Part shown: positions 22,069-33,639 of the stretch, piece after piece
Layout of the letters: each line of letters starts with the position of its first letter
Numbering within the stretch: the stretch's first letter is position 1
Source: Azolla caroliniana
Lineage: Eukaryota > Polypodiophyta
Direction of reading: 5' to 3'
Assembly: GCA_043228905.1 (NCBI GenBank)
Contig: JBHGNT010000016.1
Span: 5,332,001-5,396,000, forward strand
DNA length: 64,000 nt
The notes under the pieces: generated by a model
Databases searched by the model: none
The model's input: the letters and a program-made list of their open reading frames with translations, nothing else
Told to the model about the DNA's origin: nothing
Program-made: the position numbers and the translations under genes

Positions 22069-22127
22069 TACACACACATAACTCATATCTCTTCCGCTTC
22101 ACAAGAATCCATATCCGATTCTTTACA
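21720..22127 (+). repeat. Copia 3' LTR
   Basis: 408 bases, tgttgag...tttaca, followed by the target duplication acaaa at 22128-22132. It differs from the left LTR at seven positions and in the CT/CA tract near 22026-22080. Confidence 0.95.
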
Positions 22128-25100
22128 ACAAATTCTACATCGACAACATTTGTCCCATCAAAGGGCATTGCTATTCCTTTTAATCCAACCTCTTCAACAG
22201 TAAAAAAACAAACTCATCGCTTCAGGAAATTTGGACAACCTTGTCGTACACTTCAGGAAATTTGAAAGTCATCACCTTTAACCCCTACTGCCAAAATAGA
22301 ACTGCACGTTGAATTATACAGAGAAGACATGCTTTTTCAAAGTCTAGTAGCAAAATCACTAAATCCTCTTTTTTCTTACAAGCCAAGGCAATGGCTTCCC
22401 AAAAAAAGAACAAATTATCTAGTGTACTTCTCTCCTGAATAAAACCAGTTTGGGTGATATGAATCCAATTATGTAAGAAAGGTTGCACTCTCAATGACAA
22501 TGTTTTTGCGAAGATTTTATATATTGTATTTAGCAAAGTTATTGGTCTCCATTTTCTAATATCATTTGATATACCCTCAACCTTAGGTATTAAATAAATC
22601 AAGCCAACTGCCATACTAGGAGGCATGTACCCAGTGTCAAAAATTCTTTGATAAGCTTTTATTAAGTCTTGCCCAATATATTCCCAATATTTGAGGAAAA
22701 AATGTGGAGTAATTCCATCCTCCCCTGGACAAGGCATAAGACTTAAAGCTCTAATTGCATTATGTATTTCCATAATGTCAAAGGGCTTAAGTAATGCAAC
22801 CTTCATTTCATTTGTGACTTTAGGCTTAATTTTGTCCCACACGCATTTCCTACTTGTGTGAACAGATTCGGTAGCAACCCCATCAACCAACAATTTAGCA
22901 TAATAAGTAGTAGCAATTTGTACAATTTCTGACTCATCTTCTAGTAAGGAGCCATCTTCTCTCCTTAGTTGTTTAATCCCTACTACTGACCATTTTGGTG
23001 CAGCTTCGGAAAAAAACATCTTGTTTACTCTGTCACTTACTTGTTTCCATTTTGAAGCAGAAGCTTGATATTGTAATTGTAAAATGTTGTCCTCAATATT
23101 TCTTAATTCCCATTTCGCATTATGTAAAGCATTTGCCGCCCATTCACAAAATGGATCCCTTTCTTGAAAATGTTGCAACGATGTTAAGGCACAATGCATA
23201 CTGATAATTTTTTGTGTATATCTTTCCCTTTTCCCCTGTGCCTAAGAGATTAAGAAACTACTAATATGTGATATTGCCAAGGCCACATTATCTTCCACAT
23301 TTCCAATTTGCAATTAAGTTTGTCTCCATATATACATAACTTGTTCAGTAATTATGGATTCTGTAAACAATTCCGGTGGAATCCTTAATCTCCCTTGTTG
23401 CTTACGTTTTTCCCCATCATTAAGTTGTAATACAACTGGGGCATGATCGGAGAAAGTCATACCTGGATAAATGCCAACACTCCCTCCTATCTCCGCAAAT
23501 AAATCACCAACATAAATCCTATCAATTCTTGACAGATTTGCCCCATTTAATCTTCTATCAGACCTAGAAAACATTAAAGAATTATGCAATTTTCCAAAGG
23601 ATGGTAAATGCCAAACATCCAACAACCTTCTAGTTATAGTAAATTTTTCCCATGTGGATAAATTCTAAACCATGCACTGTTGCTCCACCATCACCACTCC
23701 TATCCTCGTGATCCTTAATCATATTAATGTCTCCTGTTATACACCAATGATCTACAACTGGCAATGAACTATCCAATTCAATCCACATCTGTAATCGTTC
23801 TCTAGAATAATTAGGAGCATACAAATTCAGAAAGCCAACCTTTTTATTATGAAATTTCATGATAACATATTGTGCTCTTCCTAACAACAAATTTCCTACA
23901 TCCAACATCTTTACTTTCCATATATCACAAATAGCGATACATAATCCACCTTGAAGTTGTGTTGATCCATATGCTGGAACTCACAACATTTCCCAGTTTC
24001 CAGGCAATAATGAACTATAGACTTTAGTACACCTTTCATTAAAATGATGTTCTTGTAACATCACTATGTCCACATGCCCAATTATACATTTACGCAACAC
24101 TTGCCGAAATCTCCATTTATATTGTTTACATAAGGATCCCCCAAGACCCTGAACATTCCAAGAAATAATCTTCATATTTACACAAATTTGGACAATAATC
24201 TTTTTTCTTGCAAACATCGATTCCTGTCTTCTTGAGACATCTTGAGACTTAATCATTCTTCTAAAAGAGATGTGATCTTTACTAAATGCATTAGTCTGCT
24301 TATGTACTCTCTGAATGGAAATCTTACTATCACTTGAAAATGTTCAACTAATGATTTTGTGGAAGTTCTCCAATCATTAGCATCCTTCATGAAAGGATTA
24401 TGATCCTTCGGCAAATGCTTGGACATGGATCTTGTCCACCTCCCTTCAAACGAAGGCAAGGGTCCAATGTCAAGTTGGTAGTTCCCCTACAATCTCTTGT
24501 CCATTCATTGTTTCCGATACATTAATAAGAATGAGAGTATTCTCGGCATATAAAACGATTTCGCGACCACATCCTTCCTGATGTTCTTTATTATATACTT
24601 GAACGTCAAGTTTACGATCATTTGGTCTTGATTGTATTCCATCCACAATCTCCTTGCCAAGACCTCTATTGCTAGGTACTTCCATATTTCCCAAATCTTC
24701 AATCATTTGACTTTGTCCATCTTCTACGTTCGTTAAAAAATTGTATATATTATCCTTAGGTTGCCATTTGAATTTATCATGTGTTTTTTGGCAACTTGAA
24801 CCCAAGAGCCACCAACACTTGTTTGTGGCTCATTATTTACAACATGTATCAGCCCTTTCCTTGACAAGGAACATTCCTTAGCTAAATGTCCCGTTCTTTT
24901 ACATAAAAAACATTGTTTTGGTAACCCAACATATAAATTTTTTTGTCTCTTTCCACATCCCCCATTTTTCAAACAAGGTAATTTCACATATTCCGGCAAC
25001 GGTTTTCCTCTAGTACATAATAATTTAACTGTTGGTATTCCAAATATTTGTCCGTCTTTGTTATGTATATAGGCACTCCAATTAAACCCCCTAATTGATG

Positions 25101-25597
25101 CAATAGATGATGACATTCCTTTGGCAATCCCGGAAAACTCGCAGTTAAAACTAAAAAATCATGTTGGGTCTCTCTCATAGGGTCAAAACCATGTTTCCAT
25201 TCCTGAAATTTCACTCATGCTCCTCGTATATCAACAAATTTCATAGCAAGTAATACCTGGACAGATGCCTCATCTTCAAACTCGACATGATAATAGCCTC
25301 TTCCTAGAAATTGCATATCTTCAATACGGCCAATTTCAGCCTGCAATCGAGCCTCTAGCAAATGCCTGGACGATTTGGCCGAAGACCTAAAACTTGTATA
25401 ATTAGAGAAATTAGTTGCAATGGGTGGATCTCTTCTCTCATCTGTACTTGTTCTTGCTCTGATAGCTGAAGCTCAACCATTAGCCCCACAACAGGATGAA
25501 AATCGGGAAGCGATTCACAAGATCCTCCCACTGTCGTAGTTGCCTAGGCCTTTGTCGTTTTCTCAGCCATGCTCTATGCTCTCGTTTTCTTTGTTTT
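22128..25597 (-). mobile_element. LINE B, 5' half (ORF1, endonuclease, RT fingers/palm)
   Basis: On the minus strand from 25597: a 27-base leader; ORF1 start MAEKTTKA with an early stop; a DUF4283-like region (25214-24984); and a zinc knuckle CFLCKRTGHLAKEC near 24870-24913. ORF2 begins near 24180 with the apurinic endonuclease motifs WNVQGLGG and LQEHHF, later SRIDRIYV and SDHAPVVL (23314-23625). RT follows at 23199-22285: PCPGEDGITPHFF, KWRPITLLNTIYKIFAK, QTGFIQERS, LLLDFEKA. Frameshifts break it, and the Copia interrupts the active-site box at 22128. The target duplication (a)tgtatagttgtgtt lies at 7348-7362 and 25598-25612. Confidence 0.87.
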
Positions 25598-25780
25598 ATG
25601 TATAGTTGTGTTACAAGTTAATTACCATGTTAAAAGAGTTGATGGGATACTTTTTTTGTAAATGAGGGGATGGGGACTATGATCACTTTGGTGAGACGAC
25701 CACAATGAGTTTTGCTGAAATTTGATGTACTTTGTTTGCTAACTAATACAAAGCAGTGTGTTTTTTGGAAGAAAAAAAAA
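25598..25780 (+). mobile_element. LINE A, 3' tail resumed after LINE B
   Basis: Begins with the second copy of the LINE B target duplication and continues as a 3' untranslated region ending 'ctaatacaaagcagtgtgt, T-run, ggaag, A-run'. This terminal pattern is shared by LINEs B, C and D, so the stretch is the missing end of LINE A (6612-7360). The poly(A) is at 25772-25780. Confidence 0.75.
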
Positions 25781-26238
25781 CAAGCAATCATTTGTTGGAC
25801 ATTTGAACACTCGTATATAAATGTATAAAGCCAATGCTTTCACGTTTTTTTATAGCGTTACAACTTGGTCGTATTTGCTTGAGAAAACAAACCTTCTCCA
25901 GCATAACATCTTAGGGCACATTAGTGTCTTTGCTGCAAATAATATTAAACTAAGAGAGCCTTCATTGCATTCATCGAGAGTTGCATGCCTAGCTTGTGAA
26001 TGCACTAAGCTTTGTAAATTTATGGATCCAATCTTTTGCATTGGCATGATAAGCTATCATTATTTGATGGAATGTTGACATTATTAGTTATGGGATTGTT
26101 TCATTGTATTGTCACCATGAGCTTAAAACCTCGTTTGATATACAATGCCACACATGTGTCTGCTTTGAAACTTCTTCCCATCTTTGTAGTTTGATATTAT
26201 AGAATGAAATAGCAATTAGAGAGATTCCATATAGATGA
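25781..26238. other. Intergenic spacer between LINEs A and C
   Basis: AT-rich; the 85-residue plus frame at 25821 shows no domain I recognise. Confidence 0.4.
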
Positions 26239-26245
26239 CAATCTT

Positions 26246-28576
26246 CTTCTTTTTTTCCAAAAACATCTACTACCATTAGTTAAGAATGTACAAAGGAATC
26301 ATTTACAACTCATATCTTACAAGACATCTTGCATGTCAAAGGAAAACAATGTGTAGATGAAACAACATAAAAAACAACTCCAAAACACCACATCATTCTA
26401 TGTGTATAGCATTACTCGAACACATATTCTCCACGTGAGCCTCATACAAAACAGAATTCAGCATAGATGTCCTCCATTCGCTCCTCATGGCAGCACCCAT
26501 CTAGATGTTAGGAACACTTGGAGGGAACAGCCACTGCGGTGGTTGATAATTCCACTTCACTTTACCATCCATTATCTGCAGCATCGACGAACCACTCCAT
26601 TTCCGAAGGAATCGAGCTCTAGCTTCTTCACTTGCATCAGATGGCCCTTGAAGACTTTCAAACTCACCTCGCAACGTAGAAATAAGATTAAACCATATCA
26701 TCATTAAATTCTCAGCCGGTGGGGTTCGTTTACCTGCGAGGGTCTCCTTGCACCGAGATACCCACACTTGCCAGACCGTAAGGCCGACCACTAATACCCA
26801 TATGTCCACGTAGCGTTCTTGTAAGAAGAATAAACCTCCTTGCGTTGCTGGTTGCACAGATCCTTGATTCACCATTAAAGAAGGACTGTTTCCATTCCAC
26901 CCTTGAAACCACGAGACCGATTCAATGGCCAACCAAGTGATTGCTGCGCTCGATACATGAACCTCAACCTCAAAACGAGCCAAGATTCTTAAGCTCCTCA
27001 GCCAGATTTCTTGCGCTCGTGGGCAGCACCACAAACAATGAGCGATGTCCTCCAAGCTCGCACTACACGCCTTGCAACCACTCATGCCGCCTCTATTCCC
27101 AAGCCACTCTCCCGTTGGAATAGCCCGATGGGTGATTAACCAGAAAAACACTACACGCCTTGCAACCACTCATGCCGCCTCTATTCCCAAGCCACTCTCC
27201 CGTTGGAACAGCCCGATGGGTGATTAACCAGAAAAACACTTTGATCCGCTCGGGAAGGGATGAGTTCCATATCCTGCTCCTGGTTCTATCCACGAAGACT
27301 GAATCGATAGCTGCATGGGTCCACTTGTTGGCACATTTCACGATACGAACCTAACTTTCTCCCCAAGCGCGTCGAGTATTCGAAGAAACCTAGTGATTTA
27401 GCTTGTTCTCCCTTCCACCTATATTCAGCGGGATCCCATTCTACGCGCTCGAGAGGCTTGCCTTCAACCACGTACAAGATCCAATCCTCCTCGACCTCTT
27501 CGACTGGTGGATTCACCTTCCATTTCTTTCCGTGTCTTGCCACAATTCTAATAGGGTACCAACCTGCACTTTCATCTAATAATCCCATCAGGACGGTCTT
27601 CCCACTCTTTCCTAGACCCCTGACATTGATAATATTTCCGGTACCATCACATTGTCCAGACCATTCACCCTCTTCCTCATTACCAATAGGAAGCGAGGAG
27701 ACAGTTGTATAACCTACGTCAAGCATCTTTCTGCCATTTCGGACCTTTCCCATGTCTTCATATAATTGATCACGATTACTGCCGGACAACCGCAGCCAAT
27801 CAGCCACCGAGTGTATCCCTAGATAATGCAATATAGCCCACGGCATGCGCTTGCTTTGTCCAAGCATCATTCCTTCTGGTGATTGCACGGTCTCGTTCCA
27901 CAATAGGGGTTGGCGCATCCATTCAGCACTAGTACTTGGACGATTCCGACTTAGATGCCCACGAAGCATACTCCACGCCTGCATCACTGACATACAAGTA
28001 CGATCAGCCAATCGGTTAGATTTCCTCAATTTTAAGTCCATGCAAAAAGGCCACGCTTTGTGTGACTTCCATTGCCCACCCAGTCTTGGACTCCATAGAA
28101 TGCTCCTATTATGTATCAATGTTTTCCATAACTCATCACCGGGTAGCAAGCTTCTTACCAATATCTTACATAACAATGCCTGACTCTGCAATCCAGGGTC
28201 AACCAATCCTAAACCCCCCTTACTCTTGGGAAGAATCAATGTGGACCATGATACTTTGGCTGCCGCATTGTCTTTCCTCATCCCAGCCCAAAGAAATCCC
28301 CTAATACACGCTTTAACAGTACGAATAACTTGTTTGTCAAACATCCACACTGAAACTGCATGCCATAATGTAGACAAAAGCACATGGTTAGCTACTATGA
28401 TCCTGCCAGCCAATGATAAGTTCACCCTTGACCAGTTGCGAATTTTGTCACAGATTTTGCTTTGAATATGCTGCAGCTGAATTCCCTTGTCAATATCTAC
28501 CCCAATCCACGTTCCCAGATACCTAGTGGGTTCCTCGTTTGCAATCCATTTGAATTCAGCATTTGGCTTCCAAACT
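26246..28576 (-). mobile_element. LINE C: 5'-truncated L1-type element
   Basis: Minus-strand ORF2 C-terminal half. From 28560: RYLGTWIGVDIDKGIQ, NLSLAGRIIVANHVLLSTLWHAVS, SKGGLGLVDP, RSLLPGDELWK, then after a frameshift the zf-RVT region FFWLITHRAIPTGEWLGNR, CKACS, HCLWCC, VWVSRCKETLAG, and the terminal KWNYQPPQWLF at about 26530. The tail is the T-run near 26250. A 7-base duplication caatctt at 26239-26245 and 28577-28583 may be the target duplication. The frame at 27286-28425 is open for 379 codons, so it is younger or better kept than LINEs A, B and D. Confidence 0.88.
27061..27236. repeat. 88-bp tandem duplication inside LINE C
   Basis: Units 27061-27148 and 27149-27236 differ at one base (t/c at 27121/27209). 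88 is not a multiple of three, so the duplication shifts the zf-RVT frame and repeats the THRA(I/V)PTGEWLGNR segment. Confidence 0.95.
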
Positions 28577-28583
28577 CAATCTT

Positions 28584-29787
28584 AATGTGTGTATTTACTC
28601 AATTATTATTATTTTACTCGTTTGTTTTTTACTTTGGAAGATCAACTTTCCTCTAGGAGGATAATCAAGTGTATTGTAAAAAAACAAATTTTCTATTCAT
28701 TTTTGTTAATGGGGACTCTAGATGGTGTAGTTGGCTATCACACTAGAGGTCTCCAATTGGAGGCGAGATTGGATAAGTAAAGATGCTGAATAGAACGAGT
28801 AGAGTGTTTTGTATTGTTCTTTTCAGAATTGACCTATTCTATTTTTGTAAATCATAATCATATATTCCCTAAAAATAAGTGCAAATCATGCATATCTCAT
28901 AAGGAAGGCAAAAATAAGTCCAAGGTTTGAACTTAAAGATGTTAATTAGAATGAGAAGAGTGTTTTGTGTTGTTCTTCTCAAAATTTACATATTTGTGTA
29001 TATAATAGTCATGTATTCCCTAAACATCAGTTCAAATCATAAATGTATCATAGTAAGTTGAAACCATGAATGTATCATACACAAGGCAAACATAAGTATT
29101 CATTTCTTGCCCCCATGAGTGTAACGGAAGAACGTGTGTCATTCGATGAATGGGTAAATACCCCATTTTTGTTGTAAACCAATTGTCTCATGGGCCATTT
29201 TTGGTCTTAGATTACGTTAATATATCTTTCTTTCTTTCTTTCTTTCTCTTTCTTCTTCTTCTTCTTCTTTTCTTTTGGTGATGGCCATTATGAGAAGGCG
29301 CAGCAACAAACAATTCTCGATAGCATCTAACTAACCCACAAAGCGCGTCATGCGATAATAGAATCATTGCACAATGTAAAGCTTTAAAAAAATACGACAC
29401 GAACTGGCCTTTATGATCGACAAATGTGCTTCACTCAACTTTCACCATAAAAACGTTCCATAAGGTCATATTTCAATAAACCATGGGTTGTTTCCCCTAT
29501 TGATTATTCAGTTATAAGTTCTTCTTCTTCTTCTTCTTCTTCTTCTTCTTCTTCTTCATTTCCTTCTATGTTTCTATTGCTCCTCTTTCCTACATAACAT
29601 ACATGCAACACATACATACATACAAATTTACAATGATACATACATAGCATAATAACATAACATAACAATATGTACATTACATACATACATATACACATTA
29701 TACGTACATACATACGTACATATACAGTATACTGTATACGTATATACGTACATACATACATACGCCGTCGTCTCCCTGCCCACGGTA
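28584..29787. other. Non-coding DNA with a local duplication and microsatellites
   Basis: Two imperfect copies (about 28780-28935 and 28937-29060) share 'gagtgttttgt(a/g)ttgttctt' and 'tattccctaaa' blocks, period near 157. Microsatellites: CTTT/CTT at 29225-29272, TTC at 29519-29557, and ACATAC-type repeats at 29583-29765 ending in the near-palindrome gtatacagtatactgtatac. Short frames here are translations of these repeats. Confidence 0.7.
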
Positions 29788-30008
29788 ATGGCGTTCTCCG
29801 CTTCCACTTCTACTCCCTTCGGCTTCTTCTGTGGCGTCTCTTCTTCTTCTTCTTCTTCTTCTTCTTCTTCTGTGGCATCTCCTTCGTCACCGTCTTCAGT
29901 CTCTGATAGCGTGGGGCAGAGCTACTCTCCAGCTCCATCATCGTCACTGTCGCGGTCGTCGTCACGGAAAGTCTCTTCATTCCAGCCATCGTTACCCCGA
30001 TCTGACAG
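29788..30008 (+). CDS. Putative first exon of the PPR gene: Ser-rich organelle transit peptide
   Basis: ATG at 29788 opens MAFSASTSTPFGFF followed by a poly-Ser run (encoded by a TTC microsatellite at 29841-29870) and Ser/Arg-rich sequence with almost no acidic residues at first, typical of plastid or mitochondrial targeting peptides. The PPR frame at 30236 has no ATG upstream of its first repeats (it opens with a GTG), so it needs a start from elsewhere. A GT donor after GACAG at 30009 and an AG acceptor at 30234-30235, with branch-like ctaac before it, give a 227-base intron. The phase is right: 2 bases of exon 1 plus 1 of exon 2 make an Arg codon. The spliced product is about 703 residues. 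The splice is inferred. Confidence 0.55.
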
Positions 30009-30065
30009 GTTCGAGAGAGCGAGAGATAGTAGATAGAGTGAGTGAGTGAGAGATAGTTAGTTAGT

Positions 30066-30097
<32 letters not shown>

Positions 30098-30235
30098 GAG
30101 GTGCTCAATGTATCTCCTAAATTTGTTCTTGAATGTCAGTCACCTCAAAATTCTTGTCAAAATGAAATCTAATGAGAGAGAATCGAGATATGTTTACGGT
30201 AGCTTCTAACTTAAGTCTAACTACATGTGGTGAAG

Positions 30236-32126
30236 ACAGCCGAGGGTGCATTTGCCCTTAGCAAATACTGACCACTATGCATCTTTGTTGCGTGAATGCA
30301 TCATCAACAATGACATTACAGAAGGTATGAAAGTTCATGACTCCATTGTACAAGTCAATCTCGATGGCGATCGTTACCTTGGAAACATACTTGTCGAAAT
30401 GTATGACAAATGTGGTGGTCTTTTGGAAGCACGTCTCACCTTCGATAGGTTGAAGGATAAGAATGTCTATACGTGGAATAACATGATTGCAGCATATACC
30501 CGCCATGGACATGATGAAGAGGCATTACATCTTTTCCATGAAATGCTCCATCTGGTGTTGCCATCCCCCTTTACGTTTACGTTTGCCTTGGGGGCATGTA
30601 GCAACATGGAGGTTCTAGATGAGGGTAGATTTGTTCATGATAATGCTATACATGGTGGACTTGATGGCGATATCAATGTTGGAACAGCACTCATCCATAT
30701 GTATGGAAAATGTGGGAATATAATTGATGCTGAAAGAGTGTTTCACAGATTACATGACCATAACATCGTTACATATACTGCCATGATGGCTTCGTATTTG
30801 CACCAGAGTAAAAACCAAGAAGCTCTAGAGATATTTAGGAGTATGATAAAAATGAGGATAATTCTGGATGAGTTTTCTTTTACCACTGCACTTGGAGCAT
30901 GCGTAGGGTTAAATGGCATAGAAGACGGAATATTTGTTCACGCTACCATTGTATGTGCAGGTTTTGATTCGAATTCTGTCATTGAATCAGCACTTGTGAA
31001 GATGTATGGAGAACATGGTCAGTTTGAGTATGCAAAGATTGTATTTGCCAAGTCACATGAAAGAAATGTTGCATTATTTACTTCCTTGATTACAATCTGT
31101 GTGCAATTAGAATACAACGAGTATGTGCTCGAAATTTTCATGAAGATGTTAGATGAGAGTTTGGAACCGAATGAGTTGACATATGTTAGCGTTATTACTG
31201 CCTGTGCAATATCAACATCTCTGCTAGATGGTAAGGTAATACATCACATGATAGTATGCAATGGGCTAGAATCAAACTTTATCCTAGCAAGTGCCATTGT
31301 CAACATGTTTGGAAAATGTGGGTGTCTTGATGACGCACACTGCGTGTTTGAGAAAATATCCCAGCGTACCATTGTCACGTGGAATACCTTGATCACAGCA
31401 TACACTCAGCAAGGGTATGGAAAAGAGGTTCTAAATCTATACAGCCAAATGCAACTACAGGGTGTTAGGCCCACGGAGGTCACATTTATCAATGTACTTT
31501 CTGCATGTGGAACACTTTCATATTTATCTGAGGGGAAATCAATCCACATGAACATATCCAAGCATGGGTTGGAGTCACATCACATAGTTGGAAATGCCCT
31601 CATTAGTATGTATGGAAAATGTGGAAGCTTGATTGATGCTTTTGATACTTTCAGAAGGATGGATAATCGGGATATCATCTCATGGAATGCCATCCTTGCT
31701 GCATGTACTCAACATGGAGATCATAGCGAGGTTTTCGAATTATTTGAACAAATGTGCCATCAAGGAGTGACGCCAGATGACATTACCTTCATCAGTATAT
31801 TGTCTGCTTGTAGTCGTGCTGGCCTTGTTCTTCAAGGTTTGCAATATTTCTTTTCAATGAGTGAAGACTTTGGTATAGAACCAAGAATGGAGCACTATGG
31901 ATGTGTGATTGATCTTCTGGGACGAGCGGGACAGCTGGAAAAGGTAGAGGATTTTATCAAGAAAATGCCTATTTCACCAGACTCTGTGGCATGGAAAAGC
32001 TTCTTGGCTGCCTGTACTTTGCATTGTGATAGGGAGAAGGGACAACTTGTTGCTGAAAGTGTCTTTGGTCCTGATACCAAGGAAGCTCCACCATACATAC
32101 TATTATCAAACATATGCATACAATAG
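30236..32126 (+). CDS. PLS-class pentatricopeptide repeat protein, C-terminally short
   Basis: About 629 residues of tandem PPR motifs arranged as five P-L-S triplets of roughly 100 residues, each with the marks ALIHMYGKCGN, VTWNTLITAYTQQG and VTFINVLSACG. Near the end DLLGRAGQLEKVEDFIKKMP and VAWKSFLAACTLH lead into an E1-like motif that stops abruptly at YILLSNICIQ. In relatives the E1/E2 (and often DYW) region continues; here the next bases in the +1 frame resemble more E-motif sequence, so a small indel near 32110 may have cut the protein. PLS proteins bind organelle RNA and mostly specify C-to-U editing sites. Without a DYW domain it would need a partner deaminase, or it may be decaying. 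Confidence 0.88.
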
Positions 32127-32510
32127 ATGACATATGAAGGTGTCAATTTGGGAGTCATTTAATCTAAGAAAACTTGAATCATTTAAAAAACAAGAATCTT
32201 CAGGAGGTCCTTCACATGCACTATTAAAAGGCGTATTCACACAATAGATGACATGTAAAAGGATCAATTCAGGAGCCATTTTGTCATAGATGAATTGAAT
32301 CATTAAAAATTTCTTCAGAAGCTCGACCATACATTCTATTGTCAAGCATGTGCACACTATTGATGACATTCTATTATCAAGCATGTACACACTATTGATG
32401 ACATTCTATTGTCAACCATGTGCACACTATTGATGACATTCTATTATCAAGCATGTACACACTATTGATGACATTCTATTGTCAACCATGTGCACACTAT
32501 CAATGACATA
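32090..32510 (+). repeat. Minisatellite grown from the PPR 3' end
   Basis: The PPR end sequence 'ccatacatactattatcaaacatatgcatac..atgacat' is repeated as a unit of about 36 bases ('cattctatt(g/a)tcaa(g/c)catgt(g/a)cacactattgatga') at least five times from about 32330 to 32505. A larger unit of about 115 bases (gtcaattt/gatcaattc, gggag/aggag, ccatt..) surrounds it at 32125-32330. The last coding bases of the PPR therefore belong to the first repeat. Confidence 0.85.
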
Positions 32511-33338
32511 TAAAGGGATCAAATATGGAGCAATTTTGAATCAACGACAAGTAAAATTTTTAGGTGATCATGCTGTTGCTTGTGGGGTTTGTCTGTCCCA
32601 GAAAAGCAAATGCTTATTTACTTGTGTCCTGCCATATAAAGGACTCATTAATTACTTCTTGTCCATTCAAGGCAAAGGGTGAGAGGTAATTCACAGAGTA
32701 GTATAGACATAGCTGACACATAGGCTCACACATGGAAAATCTGTTCATGTTACACTGCTTCTCTAGTCTTTGAGTAAAAACAATTTGAACTACACAAGAT
32801 GATGTCTGAAAAACAAGGAATCATATCTGGAGTTTGTTAAAGCAATTATTTACACACGTATAATGTTGTGATATCATTAAAAAACAAAACTTGAGTTCAT
32901 TTCCATGCTCTCCTTGTATCTTTCCTTCTTTTTTGTGGATAGCAATCAACAACTGAGTCTTATTGCATGTTGTGAGACAAATGGCCAAGAAAAGTAGCCC
33001 TTTAGATTTGTTATAATCATGGAAACAGATTTGGACTTTCATTTTAAATAGATGTAATGTATACTGGAAAACACTATTACATTTTTATTTTGTGGATAAT
33101 ATTCAACTCTAGTAAATCTTGTTTCACGCCACTAGGCGGCATAGAATTAGTTTTTGGCATTTCCAGAGCTAAGCTAGTTCTTCATATTAAGCACACCATC
33201 TAGTAATTGTTTACTTATCTAATCGCCAAGTATAGAAGCCCTTTTCAATTTGATATTTTGTCTAACTGCTGCAATGCATTATCGCATGTGCCATCTTTGG
33301 TTGTGTTTGCATGCTTACTTCACTTGAATGCTCTTGAA

Positions 33339-33390
<52 letters not shown>

Positions 33391-33540
33391 GAGAGAGAGA
33401 GAGAAGCACTCTTGTTATGTGCATGGAAACGATCATCTAGTAGAGAGCATTGTAATTCTTTGCAAAACGAGTTACTTGTGGCTTCTTCGTTATTATGTTG
33501 GCCTGGAAAGGAGAGATTGTGCTTTTAGTTTAATCGTTTG
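32511..33540. other. Non-coding DNA with GT/GA microsatellite
   Basis: Contains (GT)n at 33341-33387 passing into (GA)n to 33404. No gene recognised; the frames across the repeat are artefacts. Confidence 0.6.
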
Positions 33541-33639
33541 TTTCATTTGGGGGTCAAAGAGGTGAGAAATATAGTTGAGGCTCCATCTCAAAGAATTTTG
33601 GAGTTTGTTGAACCGCAATTATTACATATCTTGCCTATT

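Larger units (their letters stand above)
9660..22127 (+). mobile_element. Ty1/Copia LTR retrotransposon, defective, carrying a nested Gypsy element
   Basis: Two LTRs (9660-10065, 21720-22127) with TG...CA ends flank a gag-protease-integrase-RT-RNase H order, which is the Copia order. The 5-base target duplication acaaa lies at 9655-9659 and 22128-22132. A primer site follows the left LTR and a purine tract precedes the right one. The LTRs differ by seven substitutions plus length changes in a CT/CA microsatellite, roughly 2%. The coding part carries stops, frameshifts and deletions that remove the RT active site and the integrase Cys pair, so this copy could not move itself. Without the nested Gypsy (7124 bases plus 4) it is about 5.3 kb. 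Confidence 0.96.

Noticed and set aside
29504-29761. Protein ending in a poly-Glu run
   Set aside because: Encoded by the TTC and ACATAC microsatellites on the minus strand.
32479-32682. A DYW or E+ domain continuing the PPR
   Set aside because: No HxE, CxxC pair or DYW end is present; the frame runs out of the minisatellite into unrelated sequence.
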